Assembly: GCA_903895845.1 (NCBI GenBank)
Contig: CAITVK010000096.1
Span: 1-64,000 of the forward strand
DNA length: 64,000 nt
Source: an uncultured Chitinophagaceae bacterium
GTDB lineage: Bacteria; Bacteroidota; Bacteroidia; Chitinophagales; Chitinophagaceae
Reading direction: 5' to 3'
Part shown: piece after piece, positions 17,088 through 25,904 of the stretch
Numbering within the stretch: the first letter of the stretch is position 1
Layout of the letters: the number at the start of each line of letters is the position of its first letter
Translations under genes and position numbers: made by a program
Notes under the pieces: model-generated
What the model was told of the DNA's origin: nothing
Databases searched by the model: none
Seen by the model: the letters and a program-made list of their open reading frames with translations, nothing else

Positions 17088-18992
17088 TTATCTTTTTGTT
17101 ATCATTCCATTATCATCTATCACAATCTTGCTTTGATCTTGCAACAACTGCAACACTTCCCAGACCTTATCTGTTGACAGCAACCTAACACTTTCCAACA
17201 ATCCTTTTACAGACTGACTGCCAGTTTGCAAGTAATCAAACACTGCTGTCTGGATGGTATCCACTTCATTAGTCGAGGTATTTTTCTTCTTTTTGTTCAG
17301 ACAAGTATCACATATCCCACAAGGTTTTGAGTCTTTGTCACCAAAGTAAAATGCAATAAACTGTCCCCGGCATTGATTGATCAATGATATATAAGCAAGC
17401 ATTTTGTCTACCCTTTCCTTATACAAGCGCTTTCGTTCGGCATACGCTTGGTGATTGATAATCAGATAGTTTGCAGGGGCTCTGTTTAATAGCAACTGAA
17501 TCTGTGGTGTTTCCTTTCTTGGAAAGAAATTGATGATGCCAAATGAGCGCAACTGTATCAGTTTCTCTTCCACCATCGCCTCCGTCATCCGCAACTTTCT
17601 GGCTATCTGTTTCTCCGAAATGCTGGTATAATTATCATAAACGCCTGCATAGCTGCGCAATAAACATTTAACAACAATATCCAGCTGAGGATGGGCGAAC
17701 TCAAAGTCTTCCAGCACCGCTTTCTGGGCAGTAAACATCACCCTCGTGGGAAGAAATACATTTTCATTAAAAGCAAGATGCCCCTCTTGTTGCAATACGC
17801 CCAAAGTGGCAAGAACAAGCTGTGTTTTGAACTTAAAGTTCTTTGCAAATGTGCTGATGTCAAAGTCATAAAACATCCCCTCGCCCGAGCCTACCGGGAT
17901 ATTCAGATAGTCCGCCAATGCCTGATATACTTTCTTTATCTCATCAAAAGAAGGGAAACGCACATCGGGCATCGCCTCCAACTTCACAATTTCATAGTCA
18001 TCATACAACAATACGGCATACGATTTCTTGCCATCCCTGCCCGCTCGCCCTGCTTCCTGATAATAACTTTCCACACAATCAGGCACGTCAAAGTGCATCA
18101 CCGTGCGCACATCTGGCTTATCAATTCCCATCCCAAACGCATTGGTACAAACAATTACACGAATCTTATTATTTACCCAAGCTTGCTGTTTACTATTGCG
18201 TTCCTCCTGCGAAAGCCCTGCATGATAATAATCTGCCGCAATGTTCTGAAGCTGTAAAAGATTGGCAATTTCCCTTGTCTGATTCCTGCTTCTACAATAG
18301 ATAATGCTGCATCCCGGCACATTCTTCAATATTTCCGCAGCTTTATTTATCTTACTATCCACCGCAAAGGCGGAGTAAGAAAGATTGGCTCTTTCAAAGC
18401 TTTGCCTAAAAACAACAGCGTTCCTCAGCTTCAGTTTATCAACAATATCCTCCTGCACCAACGGCGTTGCAGATGCCGTGAGGGCAATCATCGGCACCTG
18501 TTTCAGTTCATACTTAATGTTTGCGATGCGCAGATAGGGCTGCCGGAAATCGTATCCCCACTGACTCACACAATGCGCTTCATCCACTGCAATCAGGCAG
18601 CAGTTCAATTGAATAAGATACGCTCTGAAGAGGTTTGTTTCCAGCCTTTCGGGCGATAGATAAAGGAATTTATATTCACCAGCAATCACTTCCTCCAACA
18701 CATCCTGCACTTCTGTCTGCGTTAAGCCGCCATGCAAGAAAACGGCAGGGATACCCTTGTTAATCAGATTTTCTACCTGATCCTTCATCAAGGCAATCAA
18801 TGGCGAGATAACAATACACACTCCATCCATCAGCATGGCGGGCACCTGAAAGCAGATGGATTTGCCGCCGCCCGTAGGCAACAATGCCAGCACATCTCTT
18901 TTCTTCAGCACGGCATCAATAATTTCAGCCTGATTACCCCTGAAATCATTGTGCTGCCAATATTTTTTCAGTATCTGTTGCGGAGAAGACAA
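17088..18992 (-). CDS. recQ: ATP-dependent DNA helicase RecQ
   Basis: RecQ unwinds DNA 3' to 5' in recombination and replication repair. In order: zero-domain with HNDFRGNQAEII (~15-25), Walker A LLPTGGGKS (~37-45), DEAH box VDEAHCVSQWG (~137), SATP motif, motif V/VI with YYQEAGRAGRDG (~310-322), and the RQC zinc site using CRGQFIAFYFG and CGICDTC (~530-560). Length 634 is usual, but the end shows only a short winged-helix-like segment and no obvious HRDC domain. Several Bacteroidota carry more than one RecQ, so the symbol refers to the family. Confidence 0.93.
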   Translation of the reverse strand: MSSPQQILKKYWQHNDFRGNQAEIIDAVLKKRDVLALLPTGGGKSICFQVPAMLMDGVCIVISPLIALMKDQVENLINKGIPAVFLHGGLTQTEVQDVLEEVIAGEYKFLYLSPERLETNLFRAYLIQLNCCLIAVDEAHCVSQWGYDFRQPYLRIANIKYELKQVPMIALTASATPLVQEDIVDKLKLRNAVVFRQSFERANLSYSAFAVDSKINKAAEILKNVPGCSIIYCRSRNQTREIANLLQLQNIAADYYHAGLSQEERNSKQQAWVNNKIRVIVCTNAFGMGIDKPDVRTVMHFDVPDCVESYYQEAGRAGRDGKKSYAVLLYDDYEIVKLEAMPDVRFPSFDEIKKVYQALADYLNIPVGSGEGMFYDFDISTFAKNFKFKTQLVLATLGVLQQEGHLAFNENVFLPTRVMFTAQKAVLEDFEFAHPQLDIVVKCLLRSYAGVYDNYTSISEKQIARKLRMTEAMVEEKLIQLRSFGIINFFPRKETPQIQLLLNRAPANYLIINHQAYAERKRLYKERVDKMLAYISLINQCRGQFIAFYFGDKDSKPCGICDTCLNKKKKNTSTNEVDTIQTAVFDYLQTGSQSVKGLLESVRLLSTDKVWEVLQLLQDQSKIVIDDNGMITKR

Positions 18993-19164
18993 GTTGCTAT
19001 TATTAATAGATGAATTGATGTAACGGGTAAAAATAAGGCTTGAACTGTATTAACAAACTAAAAGCAACTGTCAATTGAAGAATTAATGTTTGCAACAGCG
19101 CATTTGACAGAATGATATGATAATTTATAAGAAAGTGATGCGATAATGGCAATTAGCGAATGAG

Positions 19165-19183
19165 TTTTTTTTTTGGGGGGGGG
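19165..19183. repeat. T10-G9 homopolymer junction
   Basis: Ten T followed directly by nine G lies at the outer end of attC-like copy C, between recQ and the small secreted protein gene. Such tracts are prone to slippage and to sequencing error. Confidence 0.8.
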
Positions 19184-19281
19184 CTTAACAAGAATACTCC
19201 TTCGATACTACTACTAAAAGAAAGCACTATTGCTGAATTTCTTCCCTCCACAAGCACTTTACTAAACACTTTTGTTGGCAG
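19184..19281 (-). repeat. attC-like element, copy C
   Basis: On the minus strand it begins 5 nt after the stop codon of the gene at 19287 with CTGCCAACAAAAGTGTTTAG, then GAAATTCAGCAATAGTGC and TTTCTTTTAG, aligned with copies A and B at 910 and 1764. It ends with GTTAAGC, which does match the integron core GTTRRRY, immediately before the C9/A10 tract. It is shorter (~98 nt) and its outer arms pair less well than in copy A. Confidence 0.5.
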
Positions 19282-19286
19282 TTGTA

Positions 19287-19862
19287 CTATTTTTTAAGTA
19301 ATCGTTTAAAGATGTACTTATTGTCTATTAGAAGGTTACCGTCTATAGTCAACTCTACTCTCATATGTAAATACTCCTTGTCAGGTGCATTTACATACTT
19401 GTCAGCCTCGTAAACTTTGTGAACCACACCATTGTCTGATGTATAAATCGAAACAGGTTTCTTTTTGCTAATATCTGAATCGTCTAACGCAATTTGGGGA
19501 CAATAGTCACAGTAAAGTAGCTTGAGATATATTGTATCCTTTCCGTTAATATTCTTAATTATTCCCTTATAATAATAAAAACCACCGTCAGAAGATGAAT
19601 AAGACTCTTTACCATTTCTAAATGACACAGGAATTTTGTCTGCCCTAACAGAGTCATTTTTAATTTCCAAGGTTGTTTCGTGATACCATTGTGATTTTGG
19701 TTCGAAGTCGTCACCATAATACCTCTTTTTGCCCTTTTCATCAGTCCACTCGTCAATCCTTAATAACCCTACGAATGTTCCATCGATTTTATTTTGTCCA
19801 AAAGTCTTTATAGTTGTACTCAGTACAATACAAAAAAATATTATTGAATAAAGTTTTACCAT
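19287..19862 (-). CDS. Small exported protein of unknown function
   Basis: An exported protein of 191 residues from the ATG at 19862 (a TTG eight codons upstream is less likely, since the signal peptide MVKLYSIIFFCIVLSTTI starts at the ATG). The mature part is polar with alternating strands (KIDGTFVGLLRIDEWTD, YYKGIIKN) and a CDYC motif near the middle. I do not recognise a family; it might be a single-domain periplasmic or outer-membrane-associated protein. The attC-like element directly after its stop codon suggests it arrived as a cassette. Confidence 0.7.
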   Translation of the reverse strand: MVKLYSIIFFCIVLSTTIKTFGQNKIDGTFVGLLRIDEWTDEKGKKRYYGDDFEPKSQWYHETTLEIKNDSVRADKIPVSFRNGKESYSSSDGGFYYYKGIIKNINGKDTIYLKLLYCDYCPQIALDDSDISKKKPVSIYTSDNGVVHKVYEADKYVNAPDKEYLHMRVELTIDGNLLIDNKYIFKRLLKK

Positions 19863-20167
19863 AAATAGGTTTTGTATAGCCACCAACTCTTAAATAGACG
19901 AAGGTTTGTTATCAAAGCTTAATATTAACAATAACCTTCAAACCCTTAACCCACATCATTTCAGTAACAAATATAATTTTTGCAAAGATTATATCTTTCC
20001 TTTCCCTTTATTGGTCTTTCCCATTGCCAATGTAGTGTGTTCTTCACCAACAACAATCAACACAACGGTTGTTTAATCAATTAATCCTCTACAAATATAT
20101 ACTTCACCCTTCATTGTTATCAATCAAAGAGACGAAGCAATGCGATTAACCTCTACTAACTACCCTT
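19863..20167. other. Non-coding gap
   Basis: No gene or strong signal is seen. AT-rich sequence lies between the small secreted protein's start and the palindromic array. Confidence 0.5.
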
Positions 20168-20533
20168 TTTTACGCAAACACTAGTCTTTGCACCCCAAAC
20201 ACTAGTGTTTGCACTCTAAACACTAGTGTTTGCACCCTAAACACTAGCGTTTGAACTCTAAACACTAGTGTTTGCACTCTAAACACTAGTGTTTGCACTC
20301 TAAACAGTAGTGTTTGCACCCTAAACAGTAGTGTTTGCACCCTAAACATTAGTGTTTGCACCCTAAACACTAATGTTTGCACTCTAAACACTACTGTTTG
20401 CAATCTAAACACTACTGTTTGCACCCCAAACACATGTGTTTGAACCCTAAACACTAGTGTTTGCACTCTAAACACTACTGTTTGCACCCTAAACACTAGT
20501 GTTTGGACCTTAAACCGTAGTGTTTGCGTAAAA
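20168..20533. repeat. 17-unit 21-nt palindromic array bounded by a 12-bp inverted repeat
   Basis: Seventeen contiguous 21-nt units (20177-20533) of the type AACACTAGTGTTTGCACTCT. Most units carry the 14-bp palindrome AAACACTAGTGTTT or a one-base variant. The array edges are a perfect 12-bp inverted repeat, TTTTACGCAAAC (20168-20179) and GTTTGCGTAAAA (20522-20533). The long frame on the minus strand (a repeated FRVQTLV heptad) follows from the 21-nt period and has no start context that supports translation. Confidence 0.92.
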
Positions 20534-20744
20534 GAGTGTGTATTTTGCTTTTGCAAATGATGGGAGTACGACTTGTTATATACAAACAAAGGAGAAAAGG
20601 CATCAATGTAGGAAGTATTTGGTGGGGAGTGGAGGGTTGTTAAAGTTCCTTTGGGATGATGCTACCAAAATATTTGGAACCATAAGGCATTTTCATCCCT
20701 TGTTTCCCCTTAATAACTTATAACTATTCCATCTTGTAAATTGA

Positions 20745-20752
20745 TATATTTG
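20745..20752 (+). promoter_or_regulatory. Candidate -7 element of pheT
   Basis: TATATTTG matches TAnnTTTG and lies 20 nt before the pheT ATG. No good TTTG is seen at the standard -33 position, so this is moderate evidence only. Confidence 0.45.
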
Positions 20753-20772
20753 CACCTCATTAATTGCTACGA

Positions 20773-23193
20773 ATGACTATCAGTTATAATTGGTTACAGG
20801 AATATTTGCCCGAAATAGTAGAACCCGAGAAGCTATCCAAAATACTTACCAGCATTGGTTTGGAGGTAGAAAGCATGGAGAAATACCAAAGCGTAAAGGG
20901 AGGATTGGATGGCTTGCTGATTGGCGAAGTACTCACCTGCGAACAACACCCCAATGCAGATAAATTGAGATTGACAACTGTTGATACCGGCGCTGCCGAA
21001 CCACTCAAAATTGTTTGCGGTGCTGCCAATGTTGCCGTTGGTCAAAAGGTAGTAGTGGCAACGGTTGGTACAACAATCCACCCCATTTCTGGCGATCCAT
21101 TAACGATGCGTGTTGCCAAAATAAGAGGCGAAGAAAGCTTCGGGATGATTTGTGCCGAAGATGAAATTGGAATCGGTACCAGCCACGAAGGAATATTGGT
21201 GTTGCCTCAAGATACAAAAGTGGGTACGCCTGCGGCCGAATACTTTAAACCATACAACGACATCATCTACGAAATAGGGCTTACCCCCAATCGGATGGAT
21301 GCAATGAGTCATCTGGGTGTTGCCAAAGATGTATTTGCCTATCTGGCGCATCATCACAAGAGCAAGGGAAAAGTGAAGAGCCCCTTTGTAAATACCTTTA
21401 AGATAGAAAATAAGAACTTGCCAGTCACTGTATCGGTAGAAGATGCAGAAGCCTGTCCGAGATATGCTGGTGTAAGTATTACTGGATTAACAGTGAAAGA
21501 ATCGCCAGAATGGCTCAAGAACAAACTGAAAGCCATTGGTCAGAGAAGCATCAATAATGTAGTGGACATTACCAACTTCATCCTGAATGAAACAGGACAA
21601 CCCCTTCACGCATTTGATGCCGACAAGATAGAAAGGAAAAGTATTATTGTAAAGAAGGCAGAACCCGATACCGTATTTACCACCCTGGATGAGAAAGAAA
21701 GGAAGTTGTTTGCCGAAGATTTATTGATATGCGATGGCAATAGAGCGCCCATGTGCATTGCAGGTGTATTTGGCGGATTGAATAGCGGCGTATCGGCCAC
21801 TACCACAAACATATTTCTGGAGAGTGCCTGCTTTGCTTCATCAGGCATCCGGAAAACATCGTTGAAGCATGGATTGAGGACAGATGCTGCCACAAGATTC
21901 GAAAAGGGCGTTGACATCTCTAATGCCGTAAACGTATTGAAACGTGCTGCGCTATTGATAAAGGAAGTAGCCGGTGGCGAAATCAGCAGCGATATCATTG
22001 ATGTTTATCCTGCGCCAAAGGAGAAAACGCTGGTATCCTTGAAGTATCAATACCTGAAGAAATTGAGTGGTAAAAACTATCATCCAGATACAGTAATGAA
22101 GATTCTGGTTGCATTGGGTTTTGAAATAAATAGGGAAGGCATCGATGAAATATCTGTTGCAGTGCCGTTTAGCAAACCCGACATCAGCCTTCCTGCTGAC
22201 TTGGTAGAAGAAATTATCCGTATAGATGGATTGGATAATATAGAGATTCCTACCACCATCACTATTTCGCCGTCAGTGAATGCATTGGGTGCAAAAGAAG
22301 CATTGAAAGACAAGATTGCCACTTATCTGATAGGGCAAGGTTTCAATGAAATTGTAACCAATTCAATTACCAACAGCAAATACTTTGGTGAGGAAGTATT
22401 GAACGGCACCGTAAAGATGATGAATAACCTGAGTGCCGATCTGGATGTATTGCGTCCTTCTATGTTGGAGACGGGGTTGGAATGTATTGCCTACAACAAC
22501 AACCGAAAGAACAACAACCTGCAACTGTTTGAATATGGAAAGACCTATCATACCAAGGGCGTAGGTTCTTATTGGGAAGATGAACACCTGGCTTTGTACA
22601 TCACTGGCGACAACCACGAAGATACCTGGCAAGAGAAAGCAAAGACGGTTGATTTCTATCGGGCAAAAGGTATTGTAGACGCAATATTGGTTTTGTCTGG
22701 ATTAGATAAAATAAGATATACCAGGGACGAGGAAACAGGAAAGATAAACGTTAGCAGTGCCAAGCAAAACATTGCCGGTATCTCTATCGTAGATGCGGCT
22801 ACCCTGAAGTCTTTCAGCATCAAGCAGGCCGTGTATTTTATAGACATCAACTATACAGCCCTACAACAACAAGTTGCAAAGACAAAGATTGTTTATAAAG
22901 AAGTACCTAAGTTTCCGGCTGTTCAGAGAGACCTGTCGTTGGTGGTTGCTGCCGACACTACCTACAATGTGTTGGAAACAGTGGTAAAAAAGGCTAATTT
23001 AGTCAAGTTGCAATCTATGCGTTTGTTCGATGTATTTGAAAGCGATAAATTAGGGGCAGGTAAAAAGTCTATGGCTGTTAACTTTACCTTCCTTGACGAA
23101 GAAAAAACGTTGACAGACAAAGAGACAGATGCCATGATGAGCAGGATCATTCAGTCTTTTGAAAAGGAACTGAATGCAGAAATAAGAAAATAA
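20773..23193 (+). CDS. pheT: Phenylalanine--tRNA ligase beta subunit
   Basis: PheT pairs with PheS to charge tRNA-Phe. The 806-residue protein (ATG at 20773, giving MTISYNWLQEYLPE) has the N-terminal EMAP-like tRNA-binding domain (~40-150), B3/B4 editing domain (~210-390), B5 domain (~400-475), the catalytic-like core (~480-690), and the C-terminal ferredoxin-fold anticodon-binding domain starting VPKFPAVQRDLSLVV (~710-806). pheS is not beside it, which is common in Bacteroidota. Two cell-division genes follow on the same strand. Confidence 0.96.
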   Translation: MTISYNWLQEYLPEIVEPEKLSKILTSIGLEVESMEKYQSVKGGLDGLLIGEVLTCEQHPNADKLRLTTVDTGAAEPLKIVCGAANVAVGQKVVVATVGTTIHPISGDPLTMRVAKIRGEESFGMICAEDEIGIGTSHEGILVLPQDTKVGTPAAEYFKPYNDIIYEIGLTPNRMDAMSHLGVAKDVFAYLAHHHKSKGKVKSPFVNTFKIENKNLPVTVSVEDAEACPRYAGVSITGLTVKESPEWLKNKLKAIGQRSINNVVDITNFILNETGQPLHAFDADKIERKSIIVKKAEPDTVFTTLDEKERKLFAEDLLICDGNRAPMCIAGVFGGLNSGVSATTTNIFLESACFASSGIRKTSLKHGLRTDAATRFEKGVDISNAVNVLKRAALLIKEVAGGEISSDIIDVYPAPKEKTLVSLKYQYLKKLSGKNYHPDTVMKILVALGFEINREGIDEISVAVPFSKPDISLPADLVEEIIRIDGLDNIEIPTTITISPSVNALGAKEALKDKIATYLIGQGFNEIVTNSITNSKYFGEEVLNGTVKMMNNLSADLDVLRPSMLETGLECIAYNNNRKNNNLQLFEYGKTYHTKGVGSYWEDEHLALYITGDNHEDTWQEKAKTVDFYRAKGIVDAILVLSGLDKIRYTRDEETGKINVSSAKQNIAGISIVDAATLKSFSIKQAVYFIDINYTALQQQVAKTKIVYKEVPKFPAVQRDLSLVVAADTTYNVLETVVKKANLVKLQSMRLFDVFESDKLGAGKKSMAVNFTFLDEEKTLTDKETDAMMSRIIQSFEKELNAEIRK

Positions 23194-23280
23194 TTGACAA
23201 TTGATAATTGATATTCGTCTTGTATTTTACCCGTCGTTCATTATCAATTATCAATTTTTAATTATCAATTATAAAAAGTT
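23192..23280. repeat. Inverted pair of 7-nt phased repeats
   Basis: AATTGAC, AATTGAT, AATTGAT (from 23192) and TTATCAA, TTATCAA, TTTTTAA, TTATCAA, TTATAAA (to 23280) both hold a 7-nt register and are largely reverse complements around a ~25-nt loop. They begin at the pheT stop codon and end 11 nt before the next start. Confidence 0.75.
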
Positions 23281-23290
23281 ATCAACTATT

Positions 23291-23578
23291 ATGAGTGTAC
23301 TTAGTAATCAATTATTGCAGTTACAGCAAAAGCAACAGCTACTCTTGAAGCAATTTGCACAGCTTAAAAGAGAGAATTTACAATTGAAGAAAGCACTATC
23401 CAAGAGGGATATCCAGTTGAAAAATACGGAAGAAAGCATGAAGGATCTACAACATAACCTTGATATAGTGAAGCTGAGTAAAGGTGTACTTGATGACAAG
23501 GATAAGAAGGAACTGGGTAAGCGCCTCACAGATTACATAAAGGAGATAGACAGGTGTTTGCTGATTTTGAATACGTAA
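23291..23578 (+). CDS. Small coiled-coil protein upstream of ZapA (ZapB-like candidate)
   Basis: A 95-residue, fully helical protein starting at ATG 23291. Residues ~5-65 form a Gln/Leu/Lys-rich coiled coil (LLQLQQKQQLLLKQF, LKRENLQLKKALSKRD), and the C-terminus (LGKRLTDYIKEIDRCL) is a second helix. The same arrangement, a short coiled-coil gene between pheT and zapA, recurs in Bacteroidota. By analogy with ZapA-ZapB in E. coli it may be a Z-ring partner, but there is no sequence proof. Confidence 0.75.
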   Translation: MSVLSNQLLQLQQKQQLLLKQFAQLKRENLQLKKALSKRDIQLKNTEESMKDLQHNLDIVKLSKGVLDDKDKKELGKRLTDYIKEIDRCLLILNT

Positions 23579-23684
23579 GGAAAAGGAATAAGAGCCGGCA
23601 GAAGCGGATATCAACAGTACACGTTCATTCACCTGCAATCAACATCCCCCAAATAACGACAACCACTAGTTAATATTAATAATA

Positions 23685-24014
23685 ATGGAAGAAAACGATA
23701 GTTTATTGCCCGTAAACATAGCGATTGCCGACAGGACCTATCGCCTGAAGGTGAAGCCAGAAGACGAGGAAGTACTGCGCAAGACAGTTAAGATTATCAA
23801 CGAGAAAATTGTTGAATACAAGACCTTGTTTGCAGGAAAGGATATGCAGGACTATGTGAGTATGGTATTGATATGGCTGGCAACAGAGGAAACAAAAACG
23901 GCTGAACACATTGTAGACATTCAGAATGCAGTAGATAAAATTACACTTCTTGAAAACCAATTGGATAAGGTATTGGTTAAAGAAGAAGACAATCAGGAAG
24001 AAATAACTAATTAA
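23685..24014 (+). CDS. zapA: Cell division protein ZapA
   Basis: ZapA bundles FtsZ filaments at the division site. The 109-residue protein has the N-terminal beta-rich domain (LPVNIAIADRTYRLKVKPED, then EEVLRKTVKIINEKI) and a C-terminal coiled coil (about 65-100, ending in an acidic tail). It follows the coiled-coil gene by 106 nt and precedes the aminotransferase by only 11 nt, so it is probably cotranscribed with the latter. Confidence 0.88.
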   Translation: MEENDSLLPVNIAIADRTYRLKVKPEDEEVLRKTVKIINEKIVEYKTLFAGKDMQDYVSMVLIWLATEETKTAEHIVDIQNAVDKITLLENQLDKVLVKEEDNQEEITN

Positions 24015-24025
24015 AATAGAAGTAT

Positions 24026-25243
24026 ATGCCAGGCTTTGAATTATTTGGAGAAGAAGAGAGAAAGCACATCAACGATGTAATGGATACGGGAATCATTATG
24101 CGTTATGGTTTTGAAGGGCCACGCAAAGGCGTATTCAAATCGTTGGAGCTAGAAAAAAAGATAACAGAAGTATTTGGTTGCAACTATGCACAGCTTACCA
24201 GTAGTGGCACTGCTGCCCTTACTACGGCTATGGCAGCTTTGGGAATAGGCTTTGGCGATGAAATCATCATGCCTTCCTTCACGTTTGTTGCAAGCTTCGA
24301 AGCTGTATTAAGCGTTGGTGCCATACCTGTATTGGTTGATATAGACGAAACACTGACTTTAAACCCCGATGCAGTAAGGGCTGCAATTACACCAAAAACA
24401 AAGTGTGTGATGCCCGTACACATGTGCGGCAGCATGGCAGACCTAGATGCCTTGAAAACAATATGCAAGGAACATAATTTGTTGTTATTGGAAGATGCTT
24501 GTCAGGCAATTGGTGGTAGCTACAAGGGCAAATCTTTGGGAACCATTGGTGATGCAGGTACATTCAGCTTCGACTTTGTAAAAACAATCACTTGTGGCGA
24601 AGGTGGCGTTGTGATGACAAGCAATAAAGAGGTATATGAAAAATGTGATGGCTACACCGATCACGGGCACGACCATAAAGGCGTAGACCGTGGGGCCGAC
24701 CTACACCCTTTTATTGGATACAATTATCGTATCAGTGAGCTGCATGCCGCATTAGGATTGGCGCAGATAGGCAAATTGCAGACCATCTTATCAATCCAAA
24801 AAAGAAATAACCTTATACTTAGAAGCTATCTGGAACAAATACCCGAAATAACTTTCCGCTTAACACCAGATGCGCAAGGAGACAGTTACTCTTTTATTAG
24901 TTGGTTCTTGCCAACAGAATCACTAATAAATGTTGCCATAGACGAATTGAAGGAACAAGGCATTTTTGCTGGCAATTTCTATTGGTACAACAACAACTGG
25001 CACTACATCAGAAAGTGGCAACACCTTAAGGATGTACAGAGCCTCAACAACATCAGCGAAGCACAAAGGGCTGCTTTGCATAAGCTACAAACGCAAGACT
25101 TTTCTGCGAGTGATGCCGTAATGAATCGTTGTATTTCTACAGCTATCAGCCTTGCATGGACCGAAGAACAAGTGCATGACAAGGGAGCAAAGATGGCTGC
25201 CGCCATCAAGAAGGCAATTGCCAAGGAAAGTGTGGAGGTATAG
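24026..25243 (+). CDS. DegT/DnrJ/EryC1/StrS family PLP-dependent aminotransferase
   Basis: Members transfer an amino group to keto-sugars, or in some cases act as dehydratases, in making surface sugars and antibiotics. The 405-residue protein shows LTSSGTAALTTAMAALGIG (PLP phosphate), PSFTFVASFEAVL, LLLLEDACQAIGGSYKG (Asp contacting PLP), and FDFVKTITCGEGGVV with the Schiff-base Lys around residue 187. A final ~110 residues form the small domain. No sugar-nucleotide genes lie nearby; in other Bacteroidota rny commonly follows zapA here, so this placement is unusual. Confidence 0.9.
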   Translation: MPGFELFGEEERKHINDVMDTGIIMRYGFEGPRKGVFKSLELEKKITEVFGCNYAQLTSSGTAALTTAMAALGIGFGDEIIMPSFTFVASFEAVLSVGAIPVLVDIDETLTLNPDAVRAAITPKTKCVMPVHMCGSMADLDALKTICKEHNLLLLEDACQAIGGSYKGKSLGTIGDAGTFSFDFVKTITCGEGGVVMTSNKEVYEKCDGYTDHGHDHKGVDRGADLHPFIGYNYRISELHAALGLAQIGKLQTILSIQKRNNLILRSYLEQIPEITFRLTPDAQGDSYSFISWFLPTESLINVAIDELKEQGIFAGNFYWYNNNWHYIRKWQHLKDVQSLNNISEAQRAALHKLQTQDFSASDAVMNRCISTAISLAWTEEQVHDKGAKMAAAIKKAIAKESVEV

Positions 25244-25454
25244 ATACTCTATTGTACTGAATTCTAAAATACTACGACTGGGGGGGCTTTTTTGTTTCAG
25301 TAATACTGACTATATCTCCTTTATTAACAGCTAGAATGCCCACAAGGACTTTGTTAGGGAATAGGATTTCAAGAAACTATATTATACGCTCTCAAAGTAA
25401 AACTCTTTGCAATAAACACTTTCTTTATTATTGTTGCAACTGAATAATATGTTT

Positions 25455-25904
25455 ATGAAAAAAGGGATTCTTTTTTTACTTGTCGTAACAGTATTAATAA
25501 TTAATGGTTGCAAAGCGCCTCAAGCATTTGAATATCGGGATGTGAAACACATTCAATTAAAACATCTTGGTTTAAGCAAAACTGCAGTAACCCTTGACTT
25601 GTCTTATTATAATCCCAATAACTTTAGTGTAACATTGAAAAAAATAGACTGTGAAGTTTTTCTTAACCAAAGTTATATTGGTAAATATCAATTGGACACA
25701 ACCATGCATATTGAAGGCAAATCTGTGTTTGTATTACCCGTTGCGGTAGAATTTAATGTGGGTGATGTCCTAAAAAGAGGCACTTCTATTCTATTAAATA
25801 AAGAAGCACTTATTGGCGTAAAGGGTACTACAAGAGTAGGCAAAATGGGTATTTACAGGAATGTACCTATTCAATACGAAACAAAATATAAACTCCCTCT
25901 TTAG
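25455..25904 (+). CDS. LEA14-like (LEA type 2) lipoprotein
   Basis: A lipoprotein of about 149 residues from the ATG at 25455 (an ATG two codons upstream is possible). Signal peptide MKKGILFLLVVTVLIINGC with the lipobox Cys at ~19. The rest is one LEA-14/WHy-type beta-sandwich with the typical LDLSYYNPNNFSVTLKKID segment. Such proteins are common, small surface lipoproteins with stress-linked but undefined roles. Its stop codon overlaps the convergent HAD gene by 4 nt. Confidence 0.82.
   Translation: MKKGILFLLVVTVLIINGCKAPQAFEYRDVKHIQLKHLGLSKTAVTLDLSYYNPNNFSVTLKKIDCEVFLNQSYIGKYQLDTTMHIEGKSVFVLPVAVEFNVGDVLKRGTSILLNKEALIGVKGTTRVGKMGIYRNVPIQYETKYKLPL

Noticed and set aside
20168-20533. CRISPR array
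   Set aside because: Units are contiguous without unique spacers and no cas genes are present; the same holds for the other arrays.
20170-20589. 139-residue minus-strand frame with FRVQTLV heptads
   Set aside because: A product of the 21-nt period. The palindromic DNA and inverted array ends are better explained as a non-coding element.
25330-25440. Possible fourth attC-like copy (AAAGTGTTTATTGC on the minus strand)
   Set aside because: Only a short word matches; arms and the second conserved block are missing, and it does not follow a stop codon in the right orientation.
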